Of a DNA stretch of 64,000 bases, positions 18,812 to 28,218 are shown in pieces; positions within the stretch are counted from its first letter, which is position 1, and each line of letters begins with the position of its first letter. The DNA is from Lysinibacillus pakistanensis (GTDB lineage Bacteria > Bacillota > Bacilli > Bacillales_A > Planococcaceae). The stretch lies in NCBI RefSeq assembly GCF_030123245.1, contig NZ_CP126101.1:3966501-4030500 (forward strand), in the 5' to 3' direction. A program made the translations under genes and the position numbers. The notes beneath the pieces were generated by a model. It was given only the letters and a program-made list of their open reading frames with translations, was not told the origin of the DNA and ran no database searches.

Positions 18812-19666
18812 TTACTTAGCATTAATTGAAAGTGGTAATTTAGCCTCAAAAGCTTGCTGTAATTTACGAGTCCATTCACCCGGAACTCCAGCACCAATTT
18901 GCTTGCCATCCACATCAATAACAGGGGTAACTTCAGAAGATACTGATGATACAATGATTTCATCCATTGTTAATAAATCTGCCTTCGTCATCGGCTCCTC
19001 AATCACTGGTAAATTAATTTCCTCAGCGCATTTTAAAATCACTTGGCGAGTAATACCGTTTAAAATAAAGTTATTTGCTGGGTGTGTGTAAAGCTTACCA
19101 TCTTTAATACCATAAACATTTGCAGATGAACATTCTGTAACAATATCTCCACGATGTAAAATAGCTTCATAGCAGCCTTTTTCAGATGCTTCCTGTTTTG
19201 CTAATACTGCACCAAGTAAATTTAATGATTTGATATCACAACGTAACCAACGAATGTCCTCAACAAAAGTCGCCTTCACACCTTTTTCAAAATTTTCATA
19301 GGAGCGCTCACCAACTTTTACATTACCTGTTAATACGGCAGGAACACTTGCATCTGGGAAAATATGATTACGAGAAATTGCACCACGTGTGATTTGGAAG
19401 TAAACATGACCTGTATCTAAATTATTTTTTTCAATAAGTTCATGTAATAATTTGTGTAAAACGTCTTTTGTATAAGGAATGACTAGACGAATTTTTTCGG
19501 CACTCGCGTAGAAACGATCAATATGTTCTTGTGCTGTGAACATGTTTCCGTTATAAACTTTGATTACTTCATAAATTCCGTCACCAAATTGGTAACCTCT
19601 ATCTTCAGGTGATACTGCAATAGATCCTTCTTCAACGATTTGATCATTCCATAATGAATATGCCAT
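18812..19666 (-). CDS. dat: D-amino-acid transaminase
   Basis: 284 aa, the usual length. Dat is a fold-type IV PLP enzyme that interconverts D-alanine and D-glutamate, feeding peptidoglycan and poly-glutamate synthesis. The PLP lysine is K146 (CDIKSLNLLG); YQFGDGIYEVIKVYNG, RGAISRNH and TECSSANVYGIKDG line the active site. The sequence closely resembles the well-known enzyme of Lysinibacillus (formerly Bacillus) sphaericus. It lies 27 bp behind pepV on the same strand, so pepV-dat are an operon ended by a strong terminator. Confidence 0.96.
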   Translation of the reverse strand: MAYSLWNDQIVEEGSIAVSPEDRGYQFGDGIYEVIKVYNGNMFTAQEHIDRFYASAEKIRLVIPYTKDVLHKLLHELIEKNNLDTGHVYFQITRGAISRNHIFPDASVPAVLTGNVKVGERSYENFEKGVKATFVEDIRWLRCDIKSLNLLGAVLAKQEASEKGCYEAILHRGDIVTECSSANVYGIKDGKLYTHPANNFILNGITRQVILKCAEEINLPVIEEPMTKADLLTMDEIIVSSVSSEVTPVIDVDGKQIGAGVPGEWTRKLQQAFEAKLPLSINAK

Positions 19667-19693
19667 GTTTCGCTCATCCTTTTCATATTTGAA

Positions 19694-21100
19694 TTATTTT
19701 TTTCCTGCAAGTTCAACAATTGCTTCAGCATAAATAGCTGCTGCTCTGACTAGGTTATCAACGACAACAAACTCATCCGCTCTGTGCGCTACATCAGGTT
19801 CACCAGGGAATAACATACCAAATGCTACTCCCTTTTTCATCACACGTGCATACGTACCGCCACCTGTAGAAAGTAGTGGTGTTTCGTAATCACCTGTCTG
19901 ACGTCTATAGATTTCGGTTAATGTTTGAATGAATGGATCATTTTCACTTACATAGTGAGGTTTCGAGTTATCCTGAATATCTAATGAAAATCCCTTCGTC
20001 ACAGTGAAGCGTTGTGCAGCCGTAATTTTTTTATCAAATGGATATGTGACAGCGTAACGCATACTGATTACCAAACTGCCGCCTTTAGCCACATCATAGC
20101 TAACAATGCCCGGATTTAATGTCGTTTTCCCGGACATTTCATCCTCAAATTGTAAATTTAAGTGATGACCATAATGATCTTGATAAAAAGCATCTGCAAT
20201 AAAGCCGACAAATTGCATACTTGCCTCTGTCGTCAATTCTTGTTGTAAAAATGCTGCAAGATAAACAGCTGCATTGACACCTTTTTCTGGCTCCATTGCA
20301 TGGGCTGCTTTACCTTTGATAGTTATTATATAGCGAGAGCCCTCCATTAATAAAGTGCCTTCTAGCTGATTTTTACTTAAAAATGTTTGAAAATTCTGTT
20401 CGAACTGTTGAGAAACAAACTGAACCTTTGCTTCTGCAAAATCAGGTACCATATTTGGGCGTTTTCCAGCATTAAATAGTAGTAGCTGTTCTTTCGTTTC
20501 ATCACCTATTTTATTTTGAGAGAACACAAGCTCTGCAATGCCCTTTTCAGCATTAATGAGCGGGAAATCCGCATCTGGTGCAAAGCCAATTGTCGGCATT
20601 TCCTCTTGTTTAAAGTAGTGGTCGACACAGCGGAAGCCTGTTTCTTCATCCGTACCGATAATCATACGTACTCTTTTACTAAGTTGAATGCCTGCATCTT
20701 TAATAAGTTTCATAGCCATCCATGCAGCTACGGTTGGACCTTTATCATCAATTGCACCGCGAGCATATAATTTTCCATCTGCAATGGTGCCGCTAAATGG
20801 TGGGTATGTCCAATCAGCTTCATCACCAATAGGAACAACATCAACATGACATAAAATTCCTAACAAATCCTCCCCGGCACCCATTTCAATATGTCCAGCG
20901 TAATTATCAACATTTTTCGTTAATAGCCCTTCAGTCTTACCTTTATCTAGCAACCATTCAAGCGCTTTAAGTGGACCATCACCAAATGGTACTTCAGAAG
21001 TGATTGTATCCTCATCAAGAACACTATTAATTTGCACGAGCTCCTGTAAATCTTGTATTAATTCATCTTGCCTTTCTTTTGCGGCTTGTAACCAATCCAT
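19694..21100 (-). CDS. pepV: dipeptidase PepV
   Basis: 468 aa from the ATG with GGAGGAGGT 6-7 nt upstream. It is an M20-family di-zinc dipeptidase of the cytosol. Metal and catalytic residues are in LLGILCHVDVVPIGDE, ARGAIDDKGPT, GTDEETGFR and near the C-terminus in STGGGTYAR...PGEPDVAHRADE. B. subtilis has ytjP (pepV-like) beside dat as well. The two products would together supply amino acids, including D-forms, from dipeptides; that link is inferred from the operon. Confidence 0.93.
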   Translation of the reverse strand: MDWLQAAKERQDELIQDLQELVQINSVLDEDTITSEVPFGDGPLKALEWLLDKGKTEGLLTKNVDNYAGHIEMGAGEDLLGILCHVDVVPIGDEADWTYPPFSGTIADGKLYARGAIDDKGPTVAAWMAMKLIKDAGIQLSKRVRMIIGTDEETGFRCVDHYFKQEEMPTIGFAPDADFPLINAEKGIAELVFSQNKIGDETKEQLLLFNAGKRPNMVPDFAEAKVQFVSQQFEQNFQTFLSKNQLEGTLLMEGSRYIITIKGKAAHAMEPEKGVNAAVYLAAFLQQELTTEASMQFVGFIADAFYQDHYGHHLNLQFEDEMSGKTTLNPGIVSYDVAKGGSLVISMRYAVTYPFDKKITAAQRFTVTKGFSLDIQDNSKPHYVSENDPFIQTLTEIYRRQTGDYETPLLSTGGGTYARVMKKGVAFGMLFPGEPDVAHRADEFVVVDNLVRAAAIYAEAIVELAGKK

Positions 21101-21126
21101 ATGATATACCTCCTCCAAATTATCAA

Positions 21127-21406
21127 ATACGCCCCAGCTAATTGCGTCTGGATTTTTCGAGCACGCTTGAAAGCTCCTCTTTAAAATCCGTTAACATCCG
21201 CCGGGGGCTTTAGCCAACATGATGTTGTTTACTCAGCCGTTTTCACAGGATGTAGATCTTAAGCCTGAGTTCCTATATTTTTGCGAGCGTTTATATGCTC
21301 GCTTATTAGGAAAGAAACGCATTTATCCTGCCACCTCTAAAGGTGAGTGCATTCTGTACCTGACGCTGCACTTTCGTACAGTAAAGTTCTGCTAAATCAA
21401 GATAAA
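21127..21406 (+). repeat. dispersed structured intergenic repeat, copy 3 (long form)
   Basis: ATACGCCCCAGCTAATTGCGT, GGATTTTTC...AAAATCC around GAGC...GCTC, then an insertion of about 100 bp with its own GCGAGC...GCTCGC hairpin, the CACCT-CTAA-AGGTG hairpin (21332-21345) and the end CTGCTAAATCAAGATAAA. It lies between pepV and a putative pepV promoter, so it would be the pepV mRNA leader. Confidence 0.82.
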
Positions 21407-21409
21407 CAT

Positions 21410-21437
21410 ATTCTACACTTTACAACATATAAAACAA
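21410..21437 (-). promoter_or_regulatory. putative promoter of pepV-dat
   Basis: Minus strand TTGTTT, 16-nt spacer, TAGAAT. It is directly upstream of repeat copy 3, which would then be transcribed as a leader of about 300 nt. Confidence 0.4.
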
Positions 21438-21736
21438 TCATCTTCCTGACAAGTATTTTCAGTATCAACTATTAAGACTACCACATATAGCATGTTTTTC
21501 ACGTATTCCCACAAAATACAGTATAAATTTTTTGTTTTTATTGTAAATTTCTCTTGCATTCACTAGAAAATCAACTAGTTTTTCTATATAATAAAGTTAT
21601 CAGAATAATTGTTCTGAATATAAAAATAGAAAAGGGGATGTCTAAGGCAGCTACTTATCAGCCTAAGTGCACTCCGCACATATTGTCGTCCGCTAGTCTT
21701 TGCCAAGAGAATTAAGATGAAGGAGTGGTTCATTTA

Positions 21737-21958
21737 ATGAAACCAACTACTGATCGAATGCTTAATCGTATTAAAGACGTGTACATGTTTATTTTAGACA
21801 AAGGAACCGTGTCTACACAGGATTTAGTCGAAGAGTTTAGTATCACTCCTCGCACCGTTCAAAGAGATTTGAACGTGTTAGCCTTTAACGATTTGGTAAT
21901 GAGTCCAAGTCGAGGCAAATGGACAACGACGAAGAAAAAAGTAAAATTGACGTCTTAG
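21737..21958 (+). CDS. ytzE: DeoR-type small HTH regulator YtzE
   Basis: 73 aa from the second ATG, with AAGGAG 11 nt upstream. The whole protein is one winged helix-turn-helix (VSTQDLVEEFSITPRTVQRDL) of the DeoR type with no effector domain, ending in a basic tail (KWTTTKKKVKL). B. subtilis YtzE is nearly the same size and sequence pattern. Target genes are unknown. An AT-rich upstream region with TATAAT at 21587-21592 and a strong terminator make it monocistronic. Confidence 0.88.
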   Translation: MKPTTDRMLNRIKDVYMFILDKGTVSTQDLVEEFSITPRTVQRDLNVLAFNDLVMSPSRGKWTTTKKKVKLTS

Positions 21959-21993
21959 TTTTACGTTGAGTACGTAAAGCATTGAGTATGGAA

Positions 21994-22029
21994 AAAGAAT
22001 GACCTTTCGTCGGGGTCATTCTTTTTTGT
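21994..22029 (+). terminator. terminator after ytzE
   Basis: AAGAATGACC, 7-nt loop, GGGTCATTCTTTTTT. Confidence 0.9.
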
Positions 22030-22245
22030 CCATCATTTTTTAGTCAATTGAAAACTCCTCTTTTTACTGAAATATTAAAAAGAGGGGAATTAAAGCCCAT
22101 TACACTCAACTATCTGAAAACGAAGCACTCCCTTTTCACTTACGTTTCTCACCATTGATCCTCACCTTCATTATTTTGACTATTTACAGTTCCTTAACAA
22201 TCCGTTAAACTCGAAACATTCTACATGTTGAGAGGAGGATTTAAT

Positions 22246-23418
22246 ATGAAATTGTCTAAGATGTTTCATCCATTAGTTTGGATTATACTCGGCGGGACGA
22301 TTTTTACACGTATTGCAAGCTTTATGGCAATGCCCTTTTTAGCTATCTATTTACATAATGAAATCGAAGCCTCCCCTTTACAAATCGGGTTAACGATTGG
22401 TATTGCTCCACTTATCTCTACTGTTGGGGGATTTTTTGGTGGTTACTTAACTGATCGTTTCGGTAGGAAAAGTGTCATTCTGCTGACGATTTTCATTTGG
22501 AGTCTTGTGTTCTTTGGCTTTGCAACAGCTCATGCAGTATGGTTTTTTGTATTATTCAATGCTCTGAATGGACTTTGTCGTTCTTTCTTCGAACCTTCAA
22601 CACAAGCATTAATGATTGATTTTACACCTGCAGATAAACGAAAAAGATTATTTTCGCTTCGCTATACAGCAATTAATATAGCAGCAGTTATTGGTCCAAT
22701 CATCGGTGTTTATATTGCTCAATTGTCTAGCCCAAGTATTCCATTTATGCTTACAGGAATTATGTATATTGTTTATGCTGTATTTTTATTTTTCGTACTG
22801 AATCGTTACGAAATGCAACAGCCAAAAGCTACAACACAAACAAAAATACTACAAACCTTTTCTTTATTATTAACGAATCGTGTACTACTAAGCTTTATTT
22901 TTGGTGCTATTTTAATCAATATTGGCTATTCTCAATTCGATTCAACATTGCCACAAGTAATTGAGCTTAAAATTGAGGATGGTACCAAACTCTATTCGTT
23001 ACTCATCTCTCTAAATGCAGCAGTTGTTTTATTACTACAATTACCAATTAGTATTGTATCAGAACGTTTTTCATCCACCACTACTCTTTTAGTAGGCATT
23101 CTATTCTTTGCAATCGGACTATTATTGTTCGGCTTCTCCAATAACTATACGCTTTATATTATCGCAATGATTATCTTTACGATTGGTGAAATTTTTGCCT
23201 TCCCAACGATGAATGTCATGATTGATGAGATTGCACCTGATACACAAAAGGGAACTTATTTAGGGGCAGCACAATTCAAAAATTTAGGCGGCTTTCTTGG
23301 ACCAATTATCGGTGGCTGGCTGTTAACGCATTATATCGACGCATTGTTTGTAGTAATTGCTGCTCTTGTATTATGTAGTTGCCTCTTCTATAAATCTAAG
23401 CTGAAGCCACATGCATAA
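22246..23418 (+). CDS. MFS drug-type efflux transporter
   Basis: 390 aa from the ATG with GAGAGGAGG 8 nt upstream (an earlier ATG at 22225 lies before that site). It shows twelve hydrophobic segments and the MFS loop 2-3 motif GGYLTDRFGRKSV. The sequence is of the DHA1 multidrug type. No substrate can be read. It stands alone between terminators, with no adjacent regulator other than ytzE upstream. Confidence 0.85.
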   Translation: MKLSKMFHPLVWIILGGTIFTRIASFMAMPFLAIYLHNEIEASPLQIGLTIGIAPLISTVGGFFGGYLTDRFGRKSVILLTIFIWSLVFFGFATAHAVWFFVLFNALNGLCRSFFEPSTQALMIDFTPADKRKRLFSLRYTAINIAAVIGPIIGVYIAQLSSPSIPFMLTGIMYIVYAVFLFFVLNRYEMQQPKATTQTKILQTFSLLLTNRVLLSFIFGAILINIGYSQFDSTLPQVIELKIEDGTKLYSLLISLNAAVVLLLQLPISIVSERFSSTTTLLVGILFFAIGLLLFGFSNNYTLYIIAMIIFTIGEIFAFPTMNVMIDEIAPDTQKGTYLGAAQFKNLGGFLGPIIGGWLLTHYIDALFVVIAALVLCSCLFYKSKLKPHA

Positions 23419-23423
23419 ATAAT

Positions 23424-23463
23424 GCTCCATAGCTTGATTTTAAAAGCTCTGGAGCACTTTTTA
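23424..23463. terminator. terminator between MFS gene and diguanylate cyclase
   Basis: GCTCCATAGCTT paired with AAGCTCTGGAGC, then CTTTTTAT; convergent genes on both sides. Confidence 0.8.
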
Positions 23464-23468
23464 TATTA

Positions 23469-24986
23469 TTAAACATTAGTGTAACTCTCTTCAATTTCTT
23501 CAAAGTTCGTGTATTGATCTTTGCCAGCATTTTTTGACTGATACAATGCCTTGTCCGCACGCTCAAACAAGCTTCTTTCTGACTCATCTAGATGATGACA
23601 AATGGCGCCTCCCATACTGACAGAGATGACAGACCATTGATCAATATTGACATTGTCTACATGCTTATAGTGACGAAATTTGCCCAATATTGAATTAGCT
23701 AACTGCCACATACTTTCCGACTTTGCGTCATACAAAACAATCGCAAATTCATCTCCACCAAACCTCACAACAAAGCCATCATTTCCAACCTCTTGTTTTA
23801 AAATCCTCGCAGTATCAATCAGAATTTTATCGCCAGCACCATGTCCAAACTGATCGTTCACTTGCTTGAAATTATCCAAATCTATCAATAATAAACCTGG
23901 CTGATTTGTCTTGCGTTTTCTTAATAGATTGTCCATTTTTCTAATATAAGTAGCTCGATTAAAGACATTTGTTAGCGGATCATATGTTGCGAGATGAATA
24001 GTTTTAGAAAGGATTTTGTTAATGACGATAAGCATAATGAAAGAAGTTCCTAACGCTATACAAAGCAATAGCCAAAACTGTTTTGTATTTTTAGATAGTG
24101 CCTCTAATTCTGTATAATTTCCGTATTTTACATATATAATCCTTTTCGTAGATTCACCACGAATTGTTTCAGCTTCATATGGTAAAAAACGATACTTTTC
24201 AATATAGCCATTTGAATATTTCTTTTGAAATTCCGTTGGTTTCATCGATTGTTTAGCTAGCTCATAATGTTCTTGAAATATGGCTGGTTGATCCTTCACT
24301 GTAATTTTAGCAGGATTTGAATCATCAAAATAAACTCCCCCCGCATTTATTGTTTGCACTTCTAATAAATCTGTATATTTATCAACTAAATAGTCAGCGG
24401 TCTTCCCAAAATTAAAGGTTTGAAAGACAGGATCATTGAGTAAATCAATGCCTAGCTCTAACAAATATTTCTTATCAGGTGTCCCTAAATACCCAAACTT
24501 CCGATATCCTCCAGTAGTCGTCGAGATATCTATACCATCATTATAATATTTTCCACTCGTTCGACGTTCATCTAGTAAGGTAGAAAAACGCTTACAGCAT
24601 AAGGAAAAATTTAGCCCTTTATCTTTTTCAAAAGTTGTATAAATAACCGTATTGGATTGATCTATTATGTATACATCCATACCGTACTCGTTTTTTATTT
24701 TCTGTAAATCCCAAGTTGCAACCTTTGGATTTTCTTCATAATATGTAACAAGCTTTCGGAGTGCTTGCTCCATCTTATCTGAGAGATTTTGATCAAAATA
24801 AAAATGCGCATTATCTACAGTTTGCATATCAGTTAAAATATGATTTTCAATTAACGCCCTATTCATGGCTTCTTGTTGTTCGATATCTGCCACTAGTATT
24901 TGTCTGTTTACATACGAAATCACAGCAACCAATATTAGGGCGAAGGCAATTAAAGATATTAATAATTTAATTCTTAGGTTTTTCAT
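23469..24986 (-). CDS. membrane-bound diguanylate cyclase (GGDEF)
   Basis: 505 aa. An N-terminal membrane helix (LLISLIAFALILVAVISYV), an extracytoplasmic sensor of about 275 residues (Cache-like, with YGMDVYIIDQSNTVIYTT), a second helix (FWLLLCIALGTSFIMLIVI) and a C-terminal GGDEF domain (YDPLTNVFNRATY start; GGDEF at about 408-412). The catalytic motif is intact, so it should make cyclic di-GMP. The RxxD inhibitory site normally just before GGDEF is absent (GNDGFVVRF), so product inhibition is not expected. The ligand is unknown. GAGGAC precedes the ATG. Confidence 0.92.
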   Translation of the reverse strand: MKNLRIKLLISLIAFALILVAVISYVNRQILVADIEQQEAMNRALIENHILTDMQTVDNAHFYFDQNLSDKMEQALRKLVTYYEENPKVATWDLQKIKNEYGMDVYIIDQSNTVIYTTFEKDKGLNFSLCCKRFSTLLDERRTSGKYYNDGIDISTTTGGYRKFGYLGTPDKKYLLELGIDLLNDPVFQTFNFGKTADYLVDKYTDLLEVQTINAGGVYFDDSNPAKITVKDQPAIFQEHYELAKQSMKPTEFQKKYSNGYIEKYRFLPYEAETIRGESTKRIIYVKYGNYTELEALSKNTKQFWLLLCIALGTSFIMLIVINKILSKTIHLATYDPLTNVFNRATYIRKMDNLLRKRKTNQPGLLLIDLDNFKQVNDQFGHGAGDKILIDTARILKQEVGNDGFVVRFGGDEFAIVLYDAKSESMWQLANSILGKFRHYKHVDNVNIDQWSVISVSMGGAICHHLDESERSLFERADKALYQSKNAGKDQYTNFEEIEESYTNV

Positions 24987-25111
24987 GCACTTGTCCTCTA
25001 TTATTTTTCCAAAATCATTTTCTGAAGTTTTTTTGAAATTAGTACTAAAGACTAGATAACAATTTATTAAAAGTTACATTATATTATACAGTTACTAGTT
25101 TATGAATGTAT

Positions 25112-25154
25112 ATAAAAATACCTCAATACTAATTTTTATTAGCATCGAGGTATC
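25112..25154 (-). terminator. terminator after ytzG
   Basis: Minus-strand stem GATACCTCGATGCTAA and its complement, followed by TTTTTATATA. Confidence 0.85.
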
Positions 25155-25156
25155 TA

Positions 25157-25870
25157 TTAATCCCTATTTTGTAAGGCTGTTAGTTCTTTTGTAGTTAATT
25201 CTCTATATTCCCCTAAAGCTAAATTGTCATCAAGTTTAAGGCTTCCCATTGATAAACGCTTTAAATAGGTAACACGCTTACCAACAGACTCAAACATACG
25301 CTTCACCTGATGAAACTTACCTTCTTGAATGGTTAGCTCGATTTCTGATTGAAGGTCAGATTTTAAGATAATGAGCTCGCCTGGTTTTGTCACATAACCG
25401 TCGTCCAGCTCTACGCCCTGTGCAAATTTTTTGCAGTCTTCCTCTGTCACAAGTCCTTCTATTTGCGCATAGTAAACTTTAGGCACATGCTTTTTGGGAG
25501 ATAATAAATTATGTGCTAGCTGACCGTCATTCGTTAACAGCAGCAATCCTTCTGTATCTTTATCTAAGCGCCCAACTGGAAAAGGCTGAAAATGTTGATG
25601 TAAGGGCTCTAACAAATCAATGACCGTCTCATCTCGTACATCCTCTGTTGCAGAAATAACGCCAGGAGGTTTATTCATCATAAAGTATACAAATTCTGTG
25701 TAAACAACACGTTCACCAAAAACGGAAACATCTTGTTTTTCAGGGTCTACATGCAATGCTGCATCCTTTACATATGCACCATCCACAGTTACTGCCTTTT
25801 GCTTAAGAAGCTGCTTCACTTCCTTGCGTGACCCATACCCCATATTTGCTAGTAGTTTATCTAAACGCAT
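25157..25870 (-). CDS. ytzG: RsuA-family pseudouridine synthase YtzG
   Basis: 237 aa. An N-terminal S4 RNA-binding domain (MRLDKLLANMGYGSRKEV) and the catalytic domain with VGRLDKDTEGLLLLTNDG, whose Asp in RLDKDTEG is the conserved nucleophile. RsuA-type enzymes modify one uridine in 16S rRNA. AGGAGG stands 6 nt before the ATG. It starts 8 bp after the stop of the murJ/ytgP gene and is transcribed with it. Confidence 0.92.
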   Translation of the reverse strand: MRLDKLLANMGYGSRKEVKQLLKQKAVTVDGAYVKDAALHVDPEKQDVSVFGERVVYTEFVYFMMNKPPGVISATEDVRDETVIDLLEPLHQHFQPFPVGRLDKDTEGLLLLTNDGQLAHNLLSPKKHVPKVYYAQIEGLVTEEDCKKFAQGVELDDGYVTKPGELIILKSDLQSEIELTIQEGKFHQVKRMFESVGKRVTYLKRLSMGSLKLDDNLALGEYRELTTKELTALQNRD

Positions 25871-25878
25871 AAATCCTC

Positions 25879-27501
25879 CTATTTAAATCCAAGTTTGTTC
25901 GTAATTTTTGTCAGTCGTTCACCGAGTAATTTTTGAGCTAAGCCTAGACGTAAAGATAAATAACCATATACCCCAACACCTACGCCAGCACAAATAACTG
26001 AGTAAACAAAAGCAGAGAATTTTCCATCCACTGGCCCCATCACAAAGCCTAGCAGCTTATGCACAATCAATACACTGATTACCATTGCTAGAGTCAAAAG
26101 AGAGATAAGCATGACACGGCGAAGAACCATCTCAGATTTGTAATTCAGTGCTTTTCTTAGTACTAGCATATTAATAATAATTGAAACCCCGTAGCCAATT
26201 GCTGTGGCAAGAATGGCTCCATCAGCCTCAATCCATCGAATTAAAGGTATGTTGATTGCTAGCTTGACAAAAATCCCCGATAATAGGCTGAAGACAATCC
26301 ATTTTTGGAAGTCAATCCCCTGTAATAAAGCTGCTGTTACCTGGAACAATGCAAATAAAATAGCAACAGGCGCATAGTGAGCTAAAATGGTTGCTCCCAT
26401 TTCACTTTCAGAATAGAGCATAAAGTATATTTCATTCGCTAACAATGAAATCCCTACTACAGCAGGCAATGTAATAAAAATTAATATTTGATAGGTTTTA
26501 TCCATTGCATGTCGCAGTGATAAATATTCACCCTGTGTAAAATACTTAGTAATCGTCGGTACTAGCGCCATCGAAAAACCTGTAGCTAGCATAACCGGAA
26601 TAATTACAACTTTATGCGTGGTGAAATTAATCATTGATAAATATTTATCGGTTACTTCTGCTAAGCCTATGGATGTCATTGCACCGTTAAACGTTAACAT
26701 GTCCACTAGCTGGAATAATGGATTGGCAACACCTACGAATACCATTGGAATGGAATACGTAATAACTTCTTTATAAATATTGGACATTGGCAGTTGAGTA
26801 GATGTAACACTTTGACTGCGCAATAAATTAAATTCAGGTTGGTATTTTTTCCAATAATAATAGAGTACCATCAACCCGCCAATAGCCCCGATAAAGGCCG
26901 CGAATACGGCAAAGGAAACGGCTGTTTGTGGTTTGCCATTAAAGACAACTACTACTAGGAATGATCCACCTAATAACACAACAATACGAACAATTTGTTC
27001 AACTAATTGCGAAACTGCTGTAGGTTCCATTTTGTCATAACCTTGGAAAAATCCACGCCAAAGACTCATAAATGGGACAACAATTAAAGCAAAGCTAACC
27101 CAACGAATCACGGAAGCAATTTGCTCGACTGTAAAAGCCTGCTCATCACTTTTTATGACAAGCCCCGCTATAGGTGTAGCTAATATAAAAAGGGCAATAA
27201 ATGCGGCTAGACCAGTTATCAACATAATCAGTATGCCTGATTTCATAAGCTTGCGGCCTGATTGATAATCACCAAGTGCATTATATTTAGAAACAAACTT
27301 AGATACAGCAATTGGCGCACCAGAGATGGCTACTGCTAGCATAATCGAATAGGGAATATACGCATATTGATAGAGCGCAATATTTTCCTCGCCCACAATT
27401 GCATAAAACGGAAAAATATAAATTAATCCGAGTACCTTCGATAAAAACATCCCCATTGTTAATATCGCAGTACCTTTCATTAAATTGGACATTGTACCCA
27501 T
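25879..27501 (-). CDS. murJ: lipid II flippase, MVF/polysaccharide-biosynthesis family (YtgP/MurJ)
   Basis: 540 aa with about 14 hydrophobic segments. The N-terminus (KGTAILTMGMFLSKVLGLIY) and the positively charged loop AVSKFVSKYNALGDY are typical of YtgP, the B. subtilis MurJ that moves lipid-linked peptidoglycan precursor across the membrane. ATG codons at 27501 and 27492 are both possible; GGATGG precedes the second by 5 nt. It is the first gene of a murJ-ytzG unit. The tandem array upstream lies between it and asnB. Confidence 0.9.
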   Translation of the reverse strand: MGTMSNLMKGTAILTMGMFLSKVLGLIYIFPFYAIVGEENIALYQYAYIPYSIMLAVAISGAPIAVSKFVSKYNALGDYQSGRKLMKSGILIMLITGLAAFIALFILATPIAGLVIKSDEQAFTVEQIASVIRWVSFALIVVPFMSLWRGFFQGYDKMEPTAVSQLVEQIVRIVVLLGGSFLVVVVFNGKPQTAVSFAVFAAFIGAIGGLMVLYYYWKKYQPEFNLLRSQSVTSTQLPMSNIYKEVITYSIPMVFVGVANPLFQLVDMLTFNGAMTSIGLAEVTDKYLSMINFTTHKVVIIPVMLATGFSMALVPTITKYFTQGEYLSLRHAMDKTYQILIFITLPAVVGISLLANEIYFMLYSESEMGATILAHYAPVAILFALFQVTAALLQGIDFQKWIVFSLLSGIFVKLAINIPLIRWIEADGAILATAIGYGVSIIINMLVLRKALNYKSEMVLRRVMLISLLTLAMVISVLIVHKLLGFVMGPVDGKFSAFVYSVICAGVGVGVYGYLSLRLGLAQKLLGERLTKITNKLGFK

Positions 27502-27626
27502 CCATTCATCATAAAATCAATAATTTCATCGTAACACATAGAATTAGTATTGGAAAATATTCACTATAATCAGATTTTTCGGTATCTGAGCGAGTTTTTT
27601 AACTGATAACTGCGGTTTTACTCGTT

Positions 27627-27962
27627 ACCTGAGCAGTTCTAGCTGACAACGGAGCAGGTTTACTTGGTACCCGAGCAGTTTTCACAGACAACGGAGCGGG
27701 TTTACTTGGTACCCGAGCAGTTCTGACTGACAACGGAGCGGATTTACACGGTACCCGAGCAGTTTTCACCGACAACGGAGCGGGTTTACTTGGTACCCGA
27801 GCAGTTCTGACTGACAACAGAGCGGATTTACACGGTACCCGAGCAGTTTTCACCGACAACGGAGCGAGTTTTCACGGGACCCGAGCATTTCTGACTGGCA
27901 ACGGAGCAATTTTATACAATACCCGAGCAATTCTAGCAGTCAACGGAGCAGATTTACTCGTC
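27627..27962 (+). repeat. tandem array A: eight 42-bp units
   Basis: Eight exact-length 42-bp units beginning ACCCGAGCAGTT, with degenerate units on both sides. Units alternate between a GTTTTCACCGAC type and a GTTCTGACTGAC type, so there is an 84-bp higher-order period. Within each unit GAGC occurs at positions 5 and 26, that is every 21 bp. The open reading frame visible on the minus strand (27599-27859) has no ribosome site and only mirrors the repeat; I judge the array non-coding. Confidence 0.9.
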
Positions 27963-28027
27963 ACAAAAATTTTAACTGCTTTTGCCACATGCAAACGCTG
28001 CCAAAGATAATTGTAAACATAATATCA

Positions 28028-28048
28028 ATTACGCCCCAGCGCAATTGC
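28028..28048 (+). repeat. stub of the dispersed intergenic repeat (copy 7)
   Basis: ATTACGCCCCAGCGCAATTGC matches the left-end inverted repeat of copies 1, 3 and 6, but nothing of the rest follows. It lies between array A and the asnB terminator; the rest of the gap holds nothing recognisable. Confidence 0.6.
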
Positions 28049-28179
28049 ATAAACCACTTGTAATCTTAACATATTTATAGGTAAACAGACGCATTATTCT
28101 ATCAAAAAGTTCTAGCTTTAGGCTAATCCATCAAAAAGACAGTAAATTTATTTTTATTTTGATAATAAAATGCTCAAAA

Positions 28180-28211
28180 TAATCGGCGGAGATTAAAAAA
28201 CCTCCACCGAC
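28180..28211 (-). terminator. terminator after asnB
   Basis: TCGGTGGAG, a 10-nt loop with a T run, CTCCGCCGA, then TTATTTTGA on the minus strand. Confidence 0.65.
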
Positions 28212-28218
28212 TCATAAG

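Noticed and set aside
27599..27859. 86-aa frame with a 14-residue repeat on the minus strand in array A
   Set aside because: No ribosome site, and it is a product of a 42-bp (multiple of 3) tandem repeat; the complementary strand has stops in alternate units.
27627..27962. Array A as a CRISPR
   Set aside because: Units abut with no variable spacers.
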